Of a stretch of 64,000 nt of DNA, positions 54,302-62,447 are shown in pieces. This DNA is from Clostridium sp. K4410.MGS-306 (lineage in GTDB: Bacteria > Cyanobacteriota > Vampirovibrionia > Gastranaerophilales > Gastranaerophilaceae), in the NCBI GenBank assembly GCA_000980375.1, contig LARD01000003.1, forward strand, positions 62,001 to 126,000. The letters run 5' to 3'. The notes below the pieces were generated by a model. It did not search any database. It was not told the DNA's origin and saw only the letters and a program-made list of their open reading frames with translations. Numbering within the stretch: the first letter of the stretch is position 1; the number at the start of each line of letters is the position of its first letter. Made by a program: the position numbers and the translations under genes.

Positions 54302-54887
54302 AACAAATTTTGCAATGATAATTTTTTGAAAGCTTTATATTTCTAAACTTCATATCATTTGCATTAAATGTCAAAAGATTATTTTTTAAACCTGTTTCTT
54401 TATTAAGGAGCAGGTTTATTGCTTCTTTTACCTCAATGTCAGCTATTTGGTTTATTGCAAAAGGCTGCTTTGGTGTACAAAAATCTTTGTAGCTGTCAAA
54501 ATCCAGTTCCGGAAAAAGACACTTTAAACAAGGAGTTTCTTTAGGAACAATTGTGGTAATTTGAGCATATGTGTTTATTAAATTTGCATATATCAATGGT
54601 TTTGTATATTTGATAGAAAGGTTGTTTAATATAAATTTCGACTTGATGTCTTGCAGACAATCGATAATTATGTCGTAATCATTAACTTTTTCAAAATAAT
54701 CGTCGATTGTGTTAAGGTTTTCAATATTGGATTCTTTTAGCCCTATGGCGATAAGTTTTTTTCTCACATTGTCTGCCAATGTATAGTTTTCCGCTATATT
54801 TTTTGCAATCAGAATTTTAGATTTTAACAGTTTTTCATGCTCCTCACCATTTATATCTAAAACTGATGCATGACTTTGATTTATCAT
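54291..54887 (-). CDS. Degenerate ThiF/MoeB/HesA (E1-like) protein
   Basis: A 198-residue protein resembling the E1-like adenylyltransferases that activate C-termini of sulfur carriers or peptides. LLKSKILIA, YDIIIDCLQDIKSKFILNNL, the TKPLIYANL segment, Cys120-x2-Cys123 (CLKC), Cys137 and the C-terminal Cys192-x2-Cys195 (CKIC) follow the MoeB layout with its structural zinc site. The Gly-rich ATP loop (G-A-G-G-L-G in active members) and the S-N-L-x-R-Q segment are absent, and the protein is about 50 residues short. It is thus probably inactive or highly diverged. It converges on the small-tail protein gene with overlapping stops. Confidence 0.65.
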   Translation of the reverse strand: MINQSHASVLDINGEEHEKLLKSKILIAKNIAENYTLADNVRKKLIAIGLKESNIENLNTIDDYFEKVNDYDIIIDCLQDIKSKFILNNLSIKYTKPLIYANLINTYAQITTIVPKETPCLKCLFPELDFDSYKDFCTPKQPFAINQIADIEVKEAINLLLNKETGLKNNLLTFNANDMKFRNIKLSKNYHCKICSTI

Positions 54888-54989
54888 ACTATCCCTCTTA
54901 ATCCCGTATTTTGTAAAATCAAATTCGCATTTTATTCAAATCATTAAAAGATTATAGTACAATTAATTTGTCTGAGGAAGGATGTTAAG

Positions 54990-55598
54990 ATGAGTGAAGT
55001 TTTAAGTTTAAAAAATTCTGAAGAATTGCTGGAAAAAACAAGACAAAAATGCGCAGAATGTCAAAAATGTCCACTGGGGCAAACTCGCACCAAATCTGTG
55101 TTTTCGTCCGGTGCGATAAACAACAAACTTATGCTAATCGGTGAGGCGCCGGGATATTGGGAGGATCAAAAAGGAGAACCCTTTGTTGGCAAGGCCGGAC
55201 AACTGTTGGATAAAATTTTTGCTTCGGTCGGATTATCAAGACAAAATGATGTTTACATTTGTAACACTTTAAAATGCCGCCCGCCGGAAAATAGGAATCC
55301 GCTGCCGGAAGAAAAAGCTGCATGCCGTGAATATCTTGATATTCAAGTTGGCGCCTTAAAACCGAGAATTATACTTTTGTGCGGGAACATTGCCGTACAG
55401 TCTTTTATGGAAGGCGCAAAAGGCATAACCAAAGTCAGAGGCCAATGGTTTGACGGGCCGTATGGCTCAAAAATGATGCCGATTTTTCATCCTTCTTATC
55501 TTTTGCGTAATGAATCCAGAGCAAAAGGCAGTCCCAAGTGGCTCATGTGGCAGGATATTCAAGAAATTAAGCGTGCATATGACGCTATTAAAGACTAG
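54990..55598 (+). CDS. Uracil-DNA glycosylase, family 4 (iron-sulfur)
   Basis: A 202-residue repair enzyme that removes uracil from DNA. An N-terminal CAECQKCPLG and later CNTLKCRPPENR supply 4Fe-4S ligands; GEAPGYWEDQKGEPFVGKAGQLLD is the active-site motif with the catalytic acidic residue; IFHPSYLLR contains the conserved His. GAGGAAGG lies before the ATG. Length and motifs fit family 4 as found in thermophiles and many bacteria; the UdgX insertion (KRRIH) is absent. Confidence 0.92.
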   Translation: MSEVLSLKNSEELLEKTRQKCAECQKCPLGQTRTKSVFSSGAINNKLMLIGEAPGYWEDQKGEPFVGKAGQLLDKIFASVGLSRQNDVYICNTLKCRPPENRNPLPEEKAACREYLDIQVGALKPRIILLCGNIAVQSFMEGAKGITKVRGQWFDGPYGSKMMPIFHPSYLLRNESRAKGSPKWLMWQDIQEIKRAYDAIKD

Positions 55599-55794
55599 TT
55601 ATTCCAAAAAATTTCAGCAAAAATAATACAATTAATAATTTCAACATAATGTTACCTGACAAAATTATGTATAAGTCTTTTAAACGATACATTGCTCCAA
55701 AAAATTGTTTATAGTGTAATCAACAATGTTTTAAAATTTGCAATTAATGGCATTTATTAAGTAGTTTCTGTGTGATGTTTGTAAGGAGATAATA

Positions 55795-57162
55795 ATGAAA
55801 ATAGTCCACTTCTGGCTTTATGTTATCGCTGTTGTAGCATCTTTAGGCGGTTTACTTTCCGGTTATGATACCGGGGTAATATCAGGTGCACTTCTTTTTA
55901 TAAACGAAACATGGGAGCTAACTGATTTTACACAGGGATTTCTTGTCAGCTCAGTATTGATAGGTGCGGTCATTGGTGCTGCAACCAACGGTGTCCTGGC
56001 TGATATTTTCGGACGAAAAAAAATTATCATAGCTACTGCAATAATTTTTATAATAGGCTCTATTTTGAGTGCGGTTGCTCCTAATGTTGCAATCCTTATA
56101 TTATCAAGGGTCATGGTTGGTCTTGCAGTTGGCATGGTAAACTTTGTAGTACCTTTGTATCTTTCTGAGGTCTCTCCAAAAAATATCAGAGGCATGCTTG
56201 TTTCTCTTTATCAATGGGCTATTACAGCTGGTATTTTGTTCTCTTATCTGATAAACGGAACCTTTGCTGCGGCAGTTTACAACTGGAGATGGATGTTGTT
56301 GGCCGGTGTGTTGCCTGCAACAGTTTTGCTTATTGGTATGTCTTTTCTTGGCGATACCCCCAGATGGCTGCTCAGTAAAAAGCGTGATGAAGAAGCAAAA
56401 GCAATATTTAATAAAATTGAACCAGACAGCGATGCAGATGCCGAAATAGCAAACATCAAAGAAACGCTAAAAGAGGAGCTTGATGCAAAAGATAAAAAAA
56501 TTAAATTTAAAAAATGGATGATAATGCCTCTTGTTGTTGGCATAGGTATTATGTTTGCCCAAATATGCACAGGTATTAATACAATAATTTATTATGCACC
56601 GACAATTTTTAAAATATCCGGCTTTGATTCCAATATCAGCGCAATTTATGCAGCCACAGGTATTGGGGTCGTAAACTTCCTTATGACAATAGTTGCAATA
56701 GCTTTTACAGACAAGCTCGGCCGCAAGCCGTTATTGTATTTTGGATTAACCGGAGTGATGCTCAGTTTGATTGCACTTGGCTGTGCGTTCCAATTTGCAG
56801 ATGTACTGGGTGATAACCTTAAATGGGTTGCTGTTGGAAGCCTTATTACTTACATCATATGTTTTGCATGCAGTCTTGGACCTATTGGTTGGATTCTTGT
56901 TTCGGAGGTGTTCCCTCTTCGTATAAGAGGTGCTGCTATGAGCCTTTGCACGGTTGCAAACTTTGGTTTTAATTTCCTTGTTGTTTTCTCTTTTCTTCCT
57001 CTAATCCACAGAATAGGAGAAGCATGTACCTTCTGGATGTTTGGTGCTGTGTCACTGTTATGTATATTCTTTGTTTATTTCTGCGTTCCTGAAACAAAGG
57101 GCATTTCTTTAGAAACAATAGAAAAAAATTGGATAGACGGAGTCCCTCCAAGAAAATTTTAA
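55795..57162 (+). CDS. MFS sugar porter (XylE/GalP-like)
   Basis: A 455-residue inner-membrane transporter with about twelve hydrophobic segments. Sugar-porter signatures are GYDTGVISGALLFI near the start, the GRKKIII and GRKPLLY loop motifs, the PRWLLSKKR loop, QICTGINTIIYYAPTIF in helix 7, GPIGWILVSEVFPLRIRG and PETKGISLE at the C-terminus. It would import a hexose or pentose, probably with H+. AAGGAGATAATA precedes the ATG. It is the only sugar transporter in the window with a complete set of parts. Confidence 0.93.
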   Translation: MKIVHFWLYVIAVVASLGGLLSGYDTGVISGALLFINETWELTDFTQGFLVSSVLIGAVIGAATNGVLADIFGRKKIIIATAIIFIIGSILSAVAPNVAILILSRVMVGLAVGMVNFVVPLYLSEVSPKNIRGMLVSLYQWAITAGILFSYLINGTFAAAVYNWRWMLLAGVLPATVLLIGMSFLGDTPRWLLSKKRDEEAKAIFNKIEPDSDADAEIANIKETLKEELDAKDKKIKFKKWMIMPLVVGIGIMFAQICTGINTIIYYAPTIFKISGFDSNISAIYAATGIGVVNFLMTIVAIAFTDKLGRKPLLYFGLTGVMLSLIALGCAFQFADVLGDNLKWVAVGSLITYIICFACSLGPIGWILVSEVFPLRIRGAAMSLCTVANFGFNFLVVFSFLPLIHRIGEACTFWMFGAVSLLCIFFVYFCVPETKGISLETIEKNWIDGVPPRKF

Positions 57163-57557
57163 CACTTTGTTAACAAATAAGCCTTTTGAATAATAGTATT
57201 TTTTGTGTCAGGCTAGTGCTGGGGAAATTAAGGATAGTATAAGTAAAATAACAGTCAGGTTGTTTAGCGAATTGTTTGAATTTTTTGCAAAGAAGATTTA
57301 TGTATTTGGGGATAGAGTGTTGGTCATTTTTAATAATTTTATATTTTATTTTTTTATCCAGCATTTAAAAAATTCTCCCGATTATAAATATAACTGAATA
57401 ATATAGTTAAACTCAAAGTGATGTTTTATACAGAATTATTTTAAAACATCTACATAGATTGTAGACAACTTGACATTGCATGTCAATATTGTATCTAAAA
57501 CTTGATAAATTGTGTTGTTTAGCAAAGTATTCGAGACTGTAATAATAAATAATTGTT
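57163..57557 (+). promoter_or_regulatory. Regulatory region of the XRE gene with palindrome over the -35
   Basis: This 395-base gap has no convincing gene. A perfect inverted repeat TTGACATTGCATGTCAA (57470-57486; 7-bp arms, 3-base centre) overlaps a consensus -35 TTGACA (57470-57475), with TATCTA at 57492-57497 after 16 bases as -10. A second small inverted repeat CTACA-TAGAT-TGTAG lies at 57450-57464. The arrangement looks like an operator of the XRE regulator encoded 60 bases downstream. The region before 57440 shows nothing I can name. Confidence 0.5.
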
Positions 57558-57875
57558 ATGAATATCAAAAAATTATTAGGAAAAAGAATAAAAGAACTTA
57601 GAAAAAATAAAGGTATCACTCAAGAGGCGTTGTCAGAAAAAGCGGGTATTGATTCCAAACATCTCAGCAGGATAGAATGTGGTGTGAATTTTCCTTCTCT
57701 TGATTTGTTGAGCAAAATAGCAACTATTCTGGAAATTGAGCCTTATTTGTTGTTTCAAACTATACACCTTAGAGAAAAATCTGTTTTGATTAAAGAAATC
57801 AATGCTGTTTTAGAATCTCAATCCGAGGCTAATGTTCGTATCTTTTATAAAGTTTTGATGGATATAATTTCGTAG
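57558..57875 (+). CDS. XRE-family transcriptional regulator
   Basis: A 105-residue protein with a Cro/C1-type HTH at 5-60 (GKRIKELRKNKGITQEALSEKAG, DSKHLSRIECGVNFPSLDLLSKIA). A short C-terminal helical part (70-105) could serve dimerisation. No ribosome site is evident before ATG, so translation may be weak or leaderless-like. A palindrome over the promoter -35 suggests autorepression. The downstream MdaB-like gene (57 bases) may be its target. Confidence 0.85.
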   Translation: MNIKKLLGKRIKELRKNKGITQEALSEKAGIDSKHLSRIECGVNFPSLDLLSKIATILEIEPYLLFQTIHLREKSVLIKEINAVLESQSEANVRIFYKVLMDIIS

Positions 57876-57932
57876 TAGTGCTATGACCTGAAGACCGAAG
57901 CAATTTTCTGCTGTATGGTTTTAATATAAATC

Positions 57933-58493
57933 ATGAACTTTTTTGTAATTAACGGACATAAATTTTATCCCTATGCCAAAGGGGAGCTAAATCATACATT
58001 GTTTGAAAAAATTATAGAAATTGTCTCACCGGGGAATTCTGTTCAAACCACAATAATTGAGAACGGCTACGACGTAAAAGAAGAAATTGAAAAGTACAAA
58101 CTGGCTGATTTTATAATTTTTCAAACCCCTATGAACTGGTTTTCTGTGCCGTGGAGTTTTAAAAAATATATTGATGAAGTTTACTTGCACAATATTTTTT
58201 ATAAAGGCACAGCAGACTATGGCAGGGGCGGCCTTTTCAAAGGTAAAAAATACATGTATTCAATTACGTGTAATCCGTCTGAAGATGTTTTTGATAATCC
58301 AAATTTGTTCTTTGGGACACAAAGTCCTGAGGATCTTATTGTTGCTTTGCACAAAATTCAACAATTTTGTGGAATGGAACCCGTAAAATCTTATTTTTGT
58401 TTTGATGTTGTCCACAACCCAGATATTGAAAAATACCTTAAAGGTCTTGACAATCATCTGCATACATATGTTTTGAATGATAGACTTGCATAA
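57933..58493 (+). CDS. NAD(P)H-dependent flavin oxidoreductase (MdaB-like)
   Basis: A 186-residue flavodoxin-like protein of the MdaB/KefF-type quinone reductase family. The start (FFVINGHKFYPYAKGELNHTLFE) matches the FMN/FAD loop, and FQTPMNWFSVPWSFKKYIDEVY is the hallmark of MdaB. QFCGMEPVKSYFC near 150 fits as well. It would reduce quinones or similar compounds with two electrons. It may form a unit with the XRE regulator upstream. Confidence 0.88.
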   Translation: MNFFVINGHKFYPYAKGELNHTLFEKIIEIVSPGNSVQTTIIENGYDVKEEIEKYKLADFIIFQTPMNWFSVPWSFKKYIDEVYLHNIFYKGTADYGRGGLFKGKKYMYSITCNPSEDVFDNPNLFFGTQSPEDLIVALHKIQQFCGMEPVKSYFCFDVVHNPDIEKYLKGLDNHLHTYVLNDRLA

Positions 58494-58516
58494 ACGGTTT
58501 TAAATTGTGGTATAAT
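58486..58516 (+). promoter_or_regulatory. Promoter of the tmRNA gene
   Basis: Extended -10 TGGTATAAT (TATAAT at 58511-58516, TG at 58508) with TTGCAT at 58486 as a poor -35 at 19 bases. It lies 30 bases before the mature 5' end, which leaves a short leader for RNase P removal. Confidence 0.65.
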
Positions 58517-58546
58517 ACATATTACAGTACTTTGAAACTTACATAT

Positions 58547-58953
58547 GGGGACGTTTTGGATTTGACGGGGTGATCGTTTGTATCAAACTGCGGGTCCGAG
58601 CGCTGTTCTCGGTTATCAACGAGCAACTTAAATTAAACGCTAACAACGTTATCGAAGGCAATTTCGGCAGAAGAGCAGCTCTCGCTGCTTAGTAACCGAT
58701 AGTTCGACAGACTGAACTATGCCCACTCTGTACGGCCAGCTTGCCGCTGTACGGAGTCCACTATGCAAGACGCAGTACGGGGATGAGAATTAACCGTATC
58801 AAGACTTTTCTCAAGGAGCGTATCTCTTAAAACTGCTTTGTTTTAGCTCAGGTTGAGGAAGCTTTCCTTGCTAAAATAAGATAAAAGACTCCTACGCTCG
58901 TAGATGTTTGCTGCATTCCATTTCGGACAGGGGTTCGACTCCCCTCGTCTCCA
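58547..58953 (+). ncRNA. ssrA: Transfer-messenger RNA (one-piece tmRNA)
   Basis: A 407-base tmRNA. The 5' end GGGGACGTTTTGGATTTGAC and the 3' end GTTCGACTCCCCTCGTCTCCA pair as a tRNA-like acceptor and T-arm with encoded CCA; the third acceptor pair is G-U, as needed for alanylation. The tag frame begins with GCT at 58639 and reads ANNVIEGNFGRRAALAA, then TAG TAA (58690-58695). The end (ALAA) is a normal ssrA degron, and the start (ANN) agrees with cyanobacterial tags. It is not split or permuted. With SmpB it would rescue stalled ribosomes. It ends directly against the stop of the convergent gene. Confidence 0.97.
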
Positions 58954-59283
58954 TTATTTTAAATTTGATTTTTGTATATCAAGCCTGTTTTGTTTGACTT
59001 GTTTGATTAGTTCACGCAATTTGTCTATTGCTTCTTCTATCATATCTTTTTTATTCCAGTAATATACTTTCTCCGGAAGTGTTTTGGGTTCATCTTGATA
59101 TCTGCAAAACTTGTAAAGGTCACATTCAAGTTTTGCTATTTCGGCGTTGTATTTTTCTATTTGTTTTTTATCTTTGCTTGTTAATTTCAGAACAACACCT
59201 TTGTAATCCTTTAACGGTGTAAGTTTCTTGCCGTTGAGATTTTGTGTTATATTGCTTAAAGTGTTTAATTTTTTTATGCTCAT
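58954..59283 (-). CDS. Hypothetical coiled-coil protein
   Basis: A 109-residue charged protein, not recognised. Lys/Glu/Leu-rich helical segments (KDKKQIEKYNAEIAKLECDLY, and IEEAIDKLRELIKQVKQNRL) suggest a coiled coil. The open frame is longer (to 59394), but the ATG at 59283 has AAGGAA upstream and the extra part looks like random hydrophobic sequence, so I use the shorter form. The stop is next to the tmRNA 3' CCA end. No transmembrane segment in the shorter form. Confidence 0.55.
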   Translation of the reverse strand: MSIKKLNTLSNITQNLNGKKLTPLKDYKGVVLKLTSKDKKQIEKYNAEIAKLECDLYKFCRYQDEPKTLPEKVYYWNKKDMIEEAIDKLRELIKQVKQNRLDIQKSNLK

Positions 59284-59413
59284 TTTTTTCCTTATGATTA
59301 CACAAAACAAATAAATAAAATTTTTTGCTATATACATTGAATGTATAATTTTAAAAGTAAAAAAATTTGATATAATTAAATAGTTGGTAATCATTAGTTT
59401 GTGGAGTTATTGT

Positions 59414-59923
59414 ATGAAAAAGTTTTTTGCTCTATTGGTAATTCTTCTTGCCGTTGCAGGTTATGCGTATGCAGTAGGTATGGACAACTATTACTACACA
59501 ACTGTTGACCAAATCTTTGATGCGGTCAATCCGGGTGCTTACGGCTCTTACAAATGTGACAATACAACCACTGAAACGTTTAAAGATTATGAAAATAAAA
59601 TGAGAACAAGAAAGATCGAAAATACTTGTGAGGTAGTAAGACTCAAGACCGGTACAAAAATATATGGCGATTGCGGCCTGGGTACGGCTGAAATCATTAG
59701 AAGAATAAAAGCAGGCAAATGTACTTTTGAAAAAGACACAAGCGTTATATATAAATGCCAGAAGGGGTATTCTATATGCCGTGTTGCAAAATACGCTGAC
59801 GGCACTGCAAGTGCATCTTGTGATACAAAATACAAAGACGGCACTTTACAAACTGAGCTCAATAAAACAGGCGAAGATGTACAAGAAATTTTAAAAACCT
59901 GGTGGTGTACAACAAAACATTAA
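59414..59923 (+). CDS. Exported Cys-rich hypothetical protein
   Basis: A 169-residue protein starting at the ATG at 59414, which has GGAG seven bases upstream; the frame is open to 59384. A signal peptide (MKKFFALLVILLAVAGYAYA) is followed by a mature part with eight Cys (in YKCDN, NTCEV, GDCGLG, KCTFE, KCQKG, ICRVA, SCDTK, WWCTT), so up to four disulfides. Strand-turn patterns such as KYADGTASASC and KYKDGTLQT are present. Unknown function; periplasmic or outer-surface location is likely. Confidence 0.65.
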   Translation: MKKFFALLVILLAVAGYAYAVGMDNYYYTTVDQIFDAVNPGAYGSYKCDNTTTETFKDYENKMRTRKIENTCEVVRLKTGTKIYGDCGLGTAEIIRRIKAGKCTFEKDTSVIYKCQKGYSICRVAKYADGTASASCDTKYKDGTLQTELNKTGEDVQEILKTWWCTTKH

Positions 59924-59999
59924 ATATCATCACAATAAATAGCAAAAAAAAATCAGTTTTGGGTTTATAATAATTGTGTGTTAATAGTGAGGTCTTAAA

Positions 60000-60491
60000 A
60001 TGCCAGACGACATGAACATAGATGCTTATATTACATCACCGTATTCTTCTGATTTAAAAAAACAAAGAGATGCGGCATTTGATAGTGCACGCAATATCAG
60101 AAAAGTTACAGAAACGCCTGAAGAATACAGAATCCGCATGGCACAGCAAGAGATGGCCCACAAGGAACAACTTAAAAGTGAAAATACTGATGTTTTGCAG
60201 CAGAGACTTGCCAATATAGATATTGCTAATATTGCTACAAAAAACAGAGCTGCTATAGAAAACATGATCAGAGAGGCAGAATCAATCAAATATTTTGCTC
60301 TGTACAACAATTATGATATGAGCGCAATCGATTTTAGAAATCTGGATAAAGCAGTAAAAGCTGCACAATTGCGCCTGCAAAGCCTTAAAAAAGGCGAAGA
60401 TAAAAGAGACATCGGAACCGGTATATTTGCCGATACATACCGCAAATCAACAAAAAATGATTCTATATTAGATAAACTTCTTGGCGGGTGA
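60000..60491 (+). CDS. Hypothetical helical protein
   Basis: A 163-residue charged soluble protein, not recognised. The middle (about 40-130) is helical with Gln, Glu and Ala (EEYRIRMAQQEMAHKEQL, NLDKAVKAAQLRLQSLKK). No signal peptide and no Cys. GTGAGGT precedes the ATG. Its stop lies 3 bases before the next gene, so the two are probably co-transcribed. Confidence 0.6.
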   Translation: MPDDMNIDAYITSPYSSDLKKQRDAAFDSARNIRKVTETPEEYRIRMAQQEMAHKEQLKSENTDVLQQRLANIDIANIATKNRAAIENMIREAESIKYFALYNNYDMSAIDFRNLDKAVKAAQLRLQSLKKGEDKRDIGTGIFADTYRKSTKNDSILDKLLGG

Positions 60492-60494
60492 GCT

Positions 60495-61223
60495 ATGCGT
60501 AATTTTATAGAGCTTTCATTATTAATAATTACAATAGTTTTTAGTACCTGTATGGCTAATGCCAAAGATTTTTCATTTGAAGATACTATTGTTCAGATGA
60601 ATAAATTTTTTAGTGCAAAAAAATATGATAAGGCGCTAAAAATAGGACTGAAAGCAAAAAGAGAAAACCTTACAGAATCACAAAAAAAGACTTTGCAAAA
60701 AACAATGGAGGAATTGATTTCAGCAAAGCAGTTTGATGATGCCGTAAAAACCTTCTCTGTGTCTTATGACAAGTATGAGGATTATTATGTATATAGCCCG
60801 ATATGTACATTTACGCTTGCTATGCATCCATATATTTATGTAAAAAATAATATTCCTTTATTTAAAGTACGCTTTAGCACTTATCACTATAGCCGCACTC
60901 GTATGAAGCCTGATAAAGTTTTTCTATATGCTGACGGGAAAAATATGGTATTTGATGTATTTACCGGAGATGATGTTTTGGTAAACTACAATACCTATCA
61001 GCGCAAAGTTACAGCACATGTAAATCTTACCCCAAAACAACTCGGACTAATCAATCAGGCCATGAATGCAAATGATGTATCTTTTAAAATAAAGGATACT
61101 AATAGTTCCATAAGTGCGGAAAACAAGGTTTTTAACAATAATAAAGAATTTATAAAAAACGGATATGTTCTCAACTTTGCAATTATAAATAAACTGTTGA
61201 AGCCTGGCGAAAACAGAATTTAG
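60495..61223 (+). CDS. Exported hypothetical protein
   Basis: A 242-residue protein with a signal peptide (MRNFIELSLLIITIVFSTCMANAKD; Cys in SSTC-like context is at residue 19, so lipoprotein processing is possible but not clear). A helical part (about 25-95; KKYDKALKIGLKAKRENL, QFDDAVKTFSVS resemble TPR-like hairpins) precedes a strand-rich C-terminal domain (VFLYADGKNMVFDVF, NTYQRKVTAHVNL). No family recognised. It probably shares an operon with the upstream gene and converges on the next leftward gene with 4 bases between stops. Confidence 0.6.
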   Translation: MRNFIELSLLIITIVFSTCMANAKDFSFEDTIVQMNKFFSAKKYDKALKIGLKAKRENLTESQKKTLQKTMEELISAKQFDDAVKTFSVSYDKYEDYYVYSPICTFTLAMHPYIYVKNNIPLFKVRFSTYHYSRTRMKPDKVFLYADGKNMVFDVFTGDDVLVNYNTYQRKVTAHVNLTPKQLGLINQAMNANDVSFKIKDTNSSISAENKVFNNNKEFIKNGYVLNFAIINKLLKPGENRI

Positions 61224-61227
61224 AAAA

Positions 61228-61788
61228 CTAAAATTCTATTTCTTCTGCTTTCCACATTCTTTTTCCTTTGTCGTTGTAACCGTAGTCACCGATTCTGTGT
61301 GTTATGAGTTTTTGTTTTTTATCATACAAAAAACTTTCTTCTTCTGACACACGGATTCCTGCTGCGATTAATTGGCCATTGGTGTCATATCTGTAACATT
61401 TTCTGGGGTATTTTGTTTTTTGGTTTTTTGTTGATTCGTATATATCAATCGCAATTAACAGACCTTTAAATTTAGTAAAATAATAAGTAATATCTTTATT
61501 GTTGTTGTATGTAACAGCATAACCTATTTTAAATTTACCTTTTTTAAATACTTCAATATCTCTGTCAGTAGGAGACAATTCATATTTAATATAGTCCATA
61601 CTGCTTTTGTAATCAGGGTCAATAAGGTATGACGAAAACATCGATACAGGTATTTGGGTTTTGGCTCCATCAAAAGTTATTTGTCTTGCACTATCGACAG
61701 TATAAGTGATTTTGCCTTCAAGAGTTTGTGCCGATACAGGCGGCATAATAGCAAATAACAAAAATAATAATAATGTTATTTTTTTCAT
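61228..61788 (-). CDS. Exported hypothetical protein
   Basis: A 186-residue protein with a signal peptide (MKKITLLLFLLFAIMPPVSAQ). The mature part is a run of strand-turn segments (ITYYFTKFKGLLIAIDIYES, CYRYDTNGQLIAAGI, SFLYDKKQKLITHRI, GDYGYNDKGKRMWK), which look like the short YD/MORN-type repeats in the protein at 37736. Function unknown. It starts 6 bases after the LOG-family gene stop on the same strand, so the two may be co-transcribed. Confidence 0.6.
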   Translation of the reverse strand: MKKITLLLFLLFAIMPPVSAQTLEGKITYTVDSARQITFDGAKTQIPVSMFSSYLIDPDYKSSMDYIKYELSPTDRDIEVFKKGKFKIGYAVTYNNNKDITYYFTKFKGLLIAIDIYESTKNQKTKYPRKCYRYDTNGQLIAAGIRVSEEESFLYDKKQKLITHRIGDYGYNDKGKRMWKAEEIEF

Positions 61789-61794
61789 AAATAT

Positions 61795-62382
61795 CTACCT
61801 TGCATAAATGTCTTCTTTTTTTACTGCCAAATCTTGTGGCTCATAGGTTTTGAGATACTCTACGGCTTCTTTTGGAGTGTTTGCTATAAAGTATAAATTT
61901 TGTGCTTTTTTATTTGCAAATTTTTGTTCAATAATATCGTCAAAGAAGTTAAGCAAATTGTTGTAAAAGCCGTTAGTGTTTAAGATTACTATAGCTTTGT
62001 TGTTATAACCAAGCTGTTTTTGCACAATCATTTCACTGAGTTCTTCCAGTGTTCCAAAACCTCCGGGCAGAGCAATAAGGGCATCTGAGAGTTCGTCCAT
62101 TTTGGCTTTTCTACTCCTCATGCAAGGAGTAAGAAAAAATTCATCGCAATAATCTGAAAAAACATCCATCTCTTTGAGTTTTTCCGGCATAACTCCGATT
62201 AATCTTCTTCCATTGTCTTTTACTTCTTTTGCGCAAGCCCACATTAACCCGAGACAGCTGCCTCCATAAATCATATCCATACCCGACTCAGCCAGCATAC
62301 GGCCTAGTTCCGCTGCTTCTGTATAATAAGATTCATCAAGAAAATTACAAGATGATGCAAAAACACAAACATTACTAATCAT
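61795..62382 (-). CDS. LOG-family (lysine decarboxylase-like) nucleotide phosphoribohydrolase
   Basis: A 195-residue protein of the LOG/YgdH superfamily, formerly annotated as lysine decarboxylase. MIYGGSCLGLMWACA is the nucleotide-binding segment and ALPGGFGTLEELSEM is the PGGxGTxxE signature. LOG enzymes release the base from nucleoside 5'-monophosphates. The start (VCVFASSC) is typical. GGAAGT precedes the ATG. It is divergent from the GT39-like gene. Confidence 0.9.
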   Translation of the reverse strand: MISNVCVFASSCNFLDESYYTEAAELGRMLAESGMDMIYGGSCLGLMWACAKEVKDNGRRLIGVMPEKLKEMDVFSDYCDEFFLTPCMRSRKAKMDELSDALIALPGGFGTLEELSEMIVQKQLGYNNKAIVILNTNGFYNNLLNFFDDIIEQKFANKKAQNLYFIANTPKEAVEYLKTYEPQDLAVKKEDIYAR

Positions 62383-62447
62383 TAAATACTTCCTTTTTTC
62401 TTTTCATAAAATAATAATATCATACTCTGTGCTATGATAAATACTTG

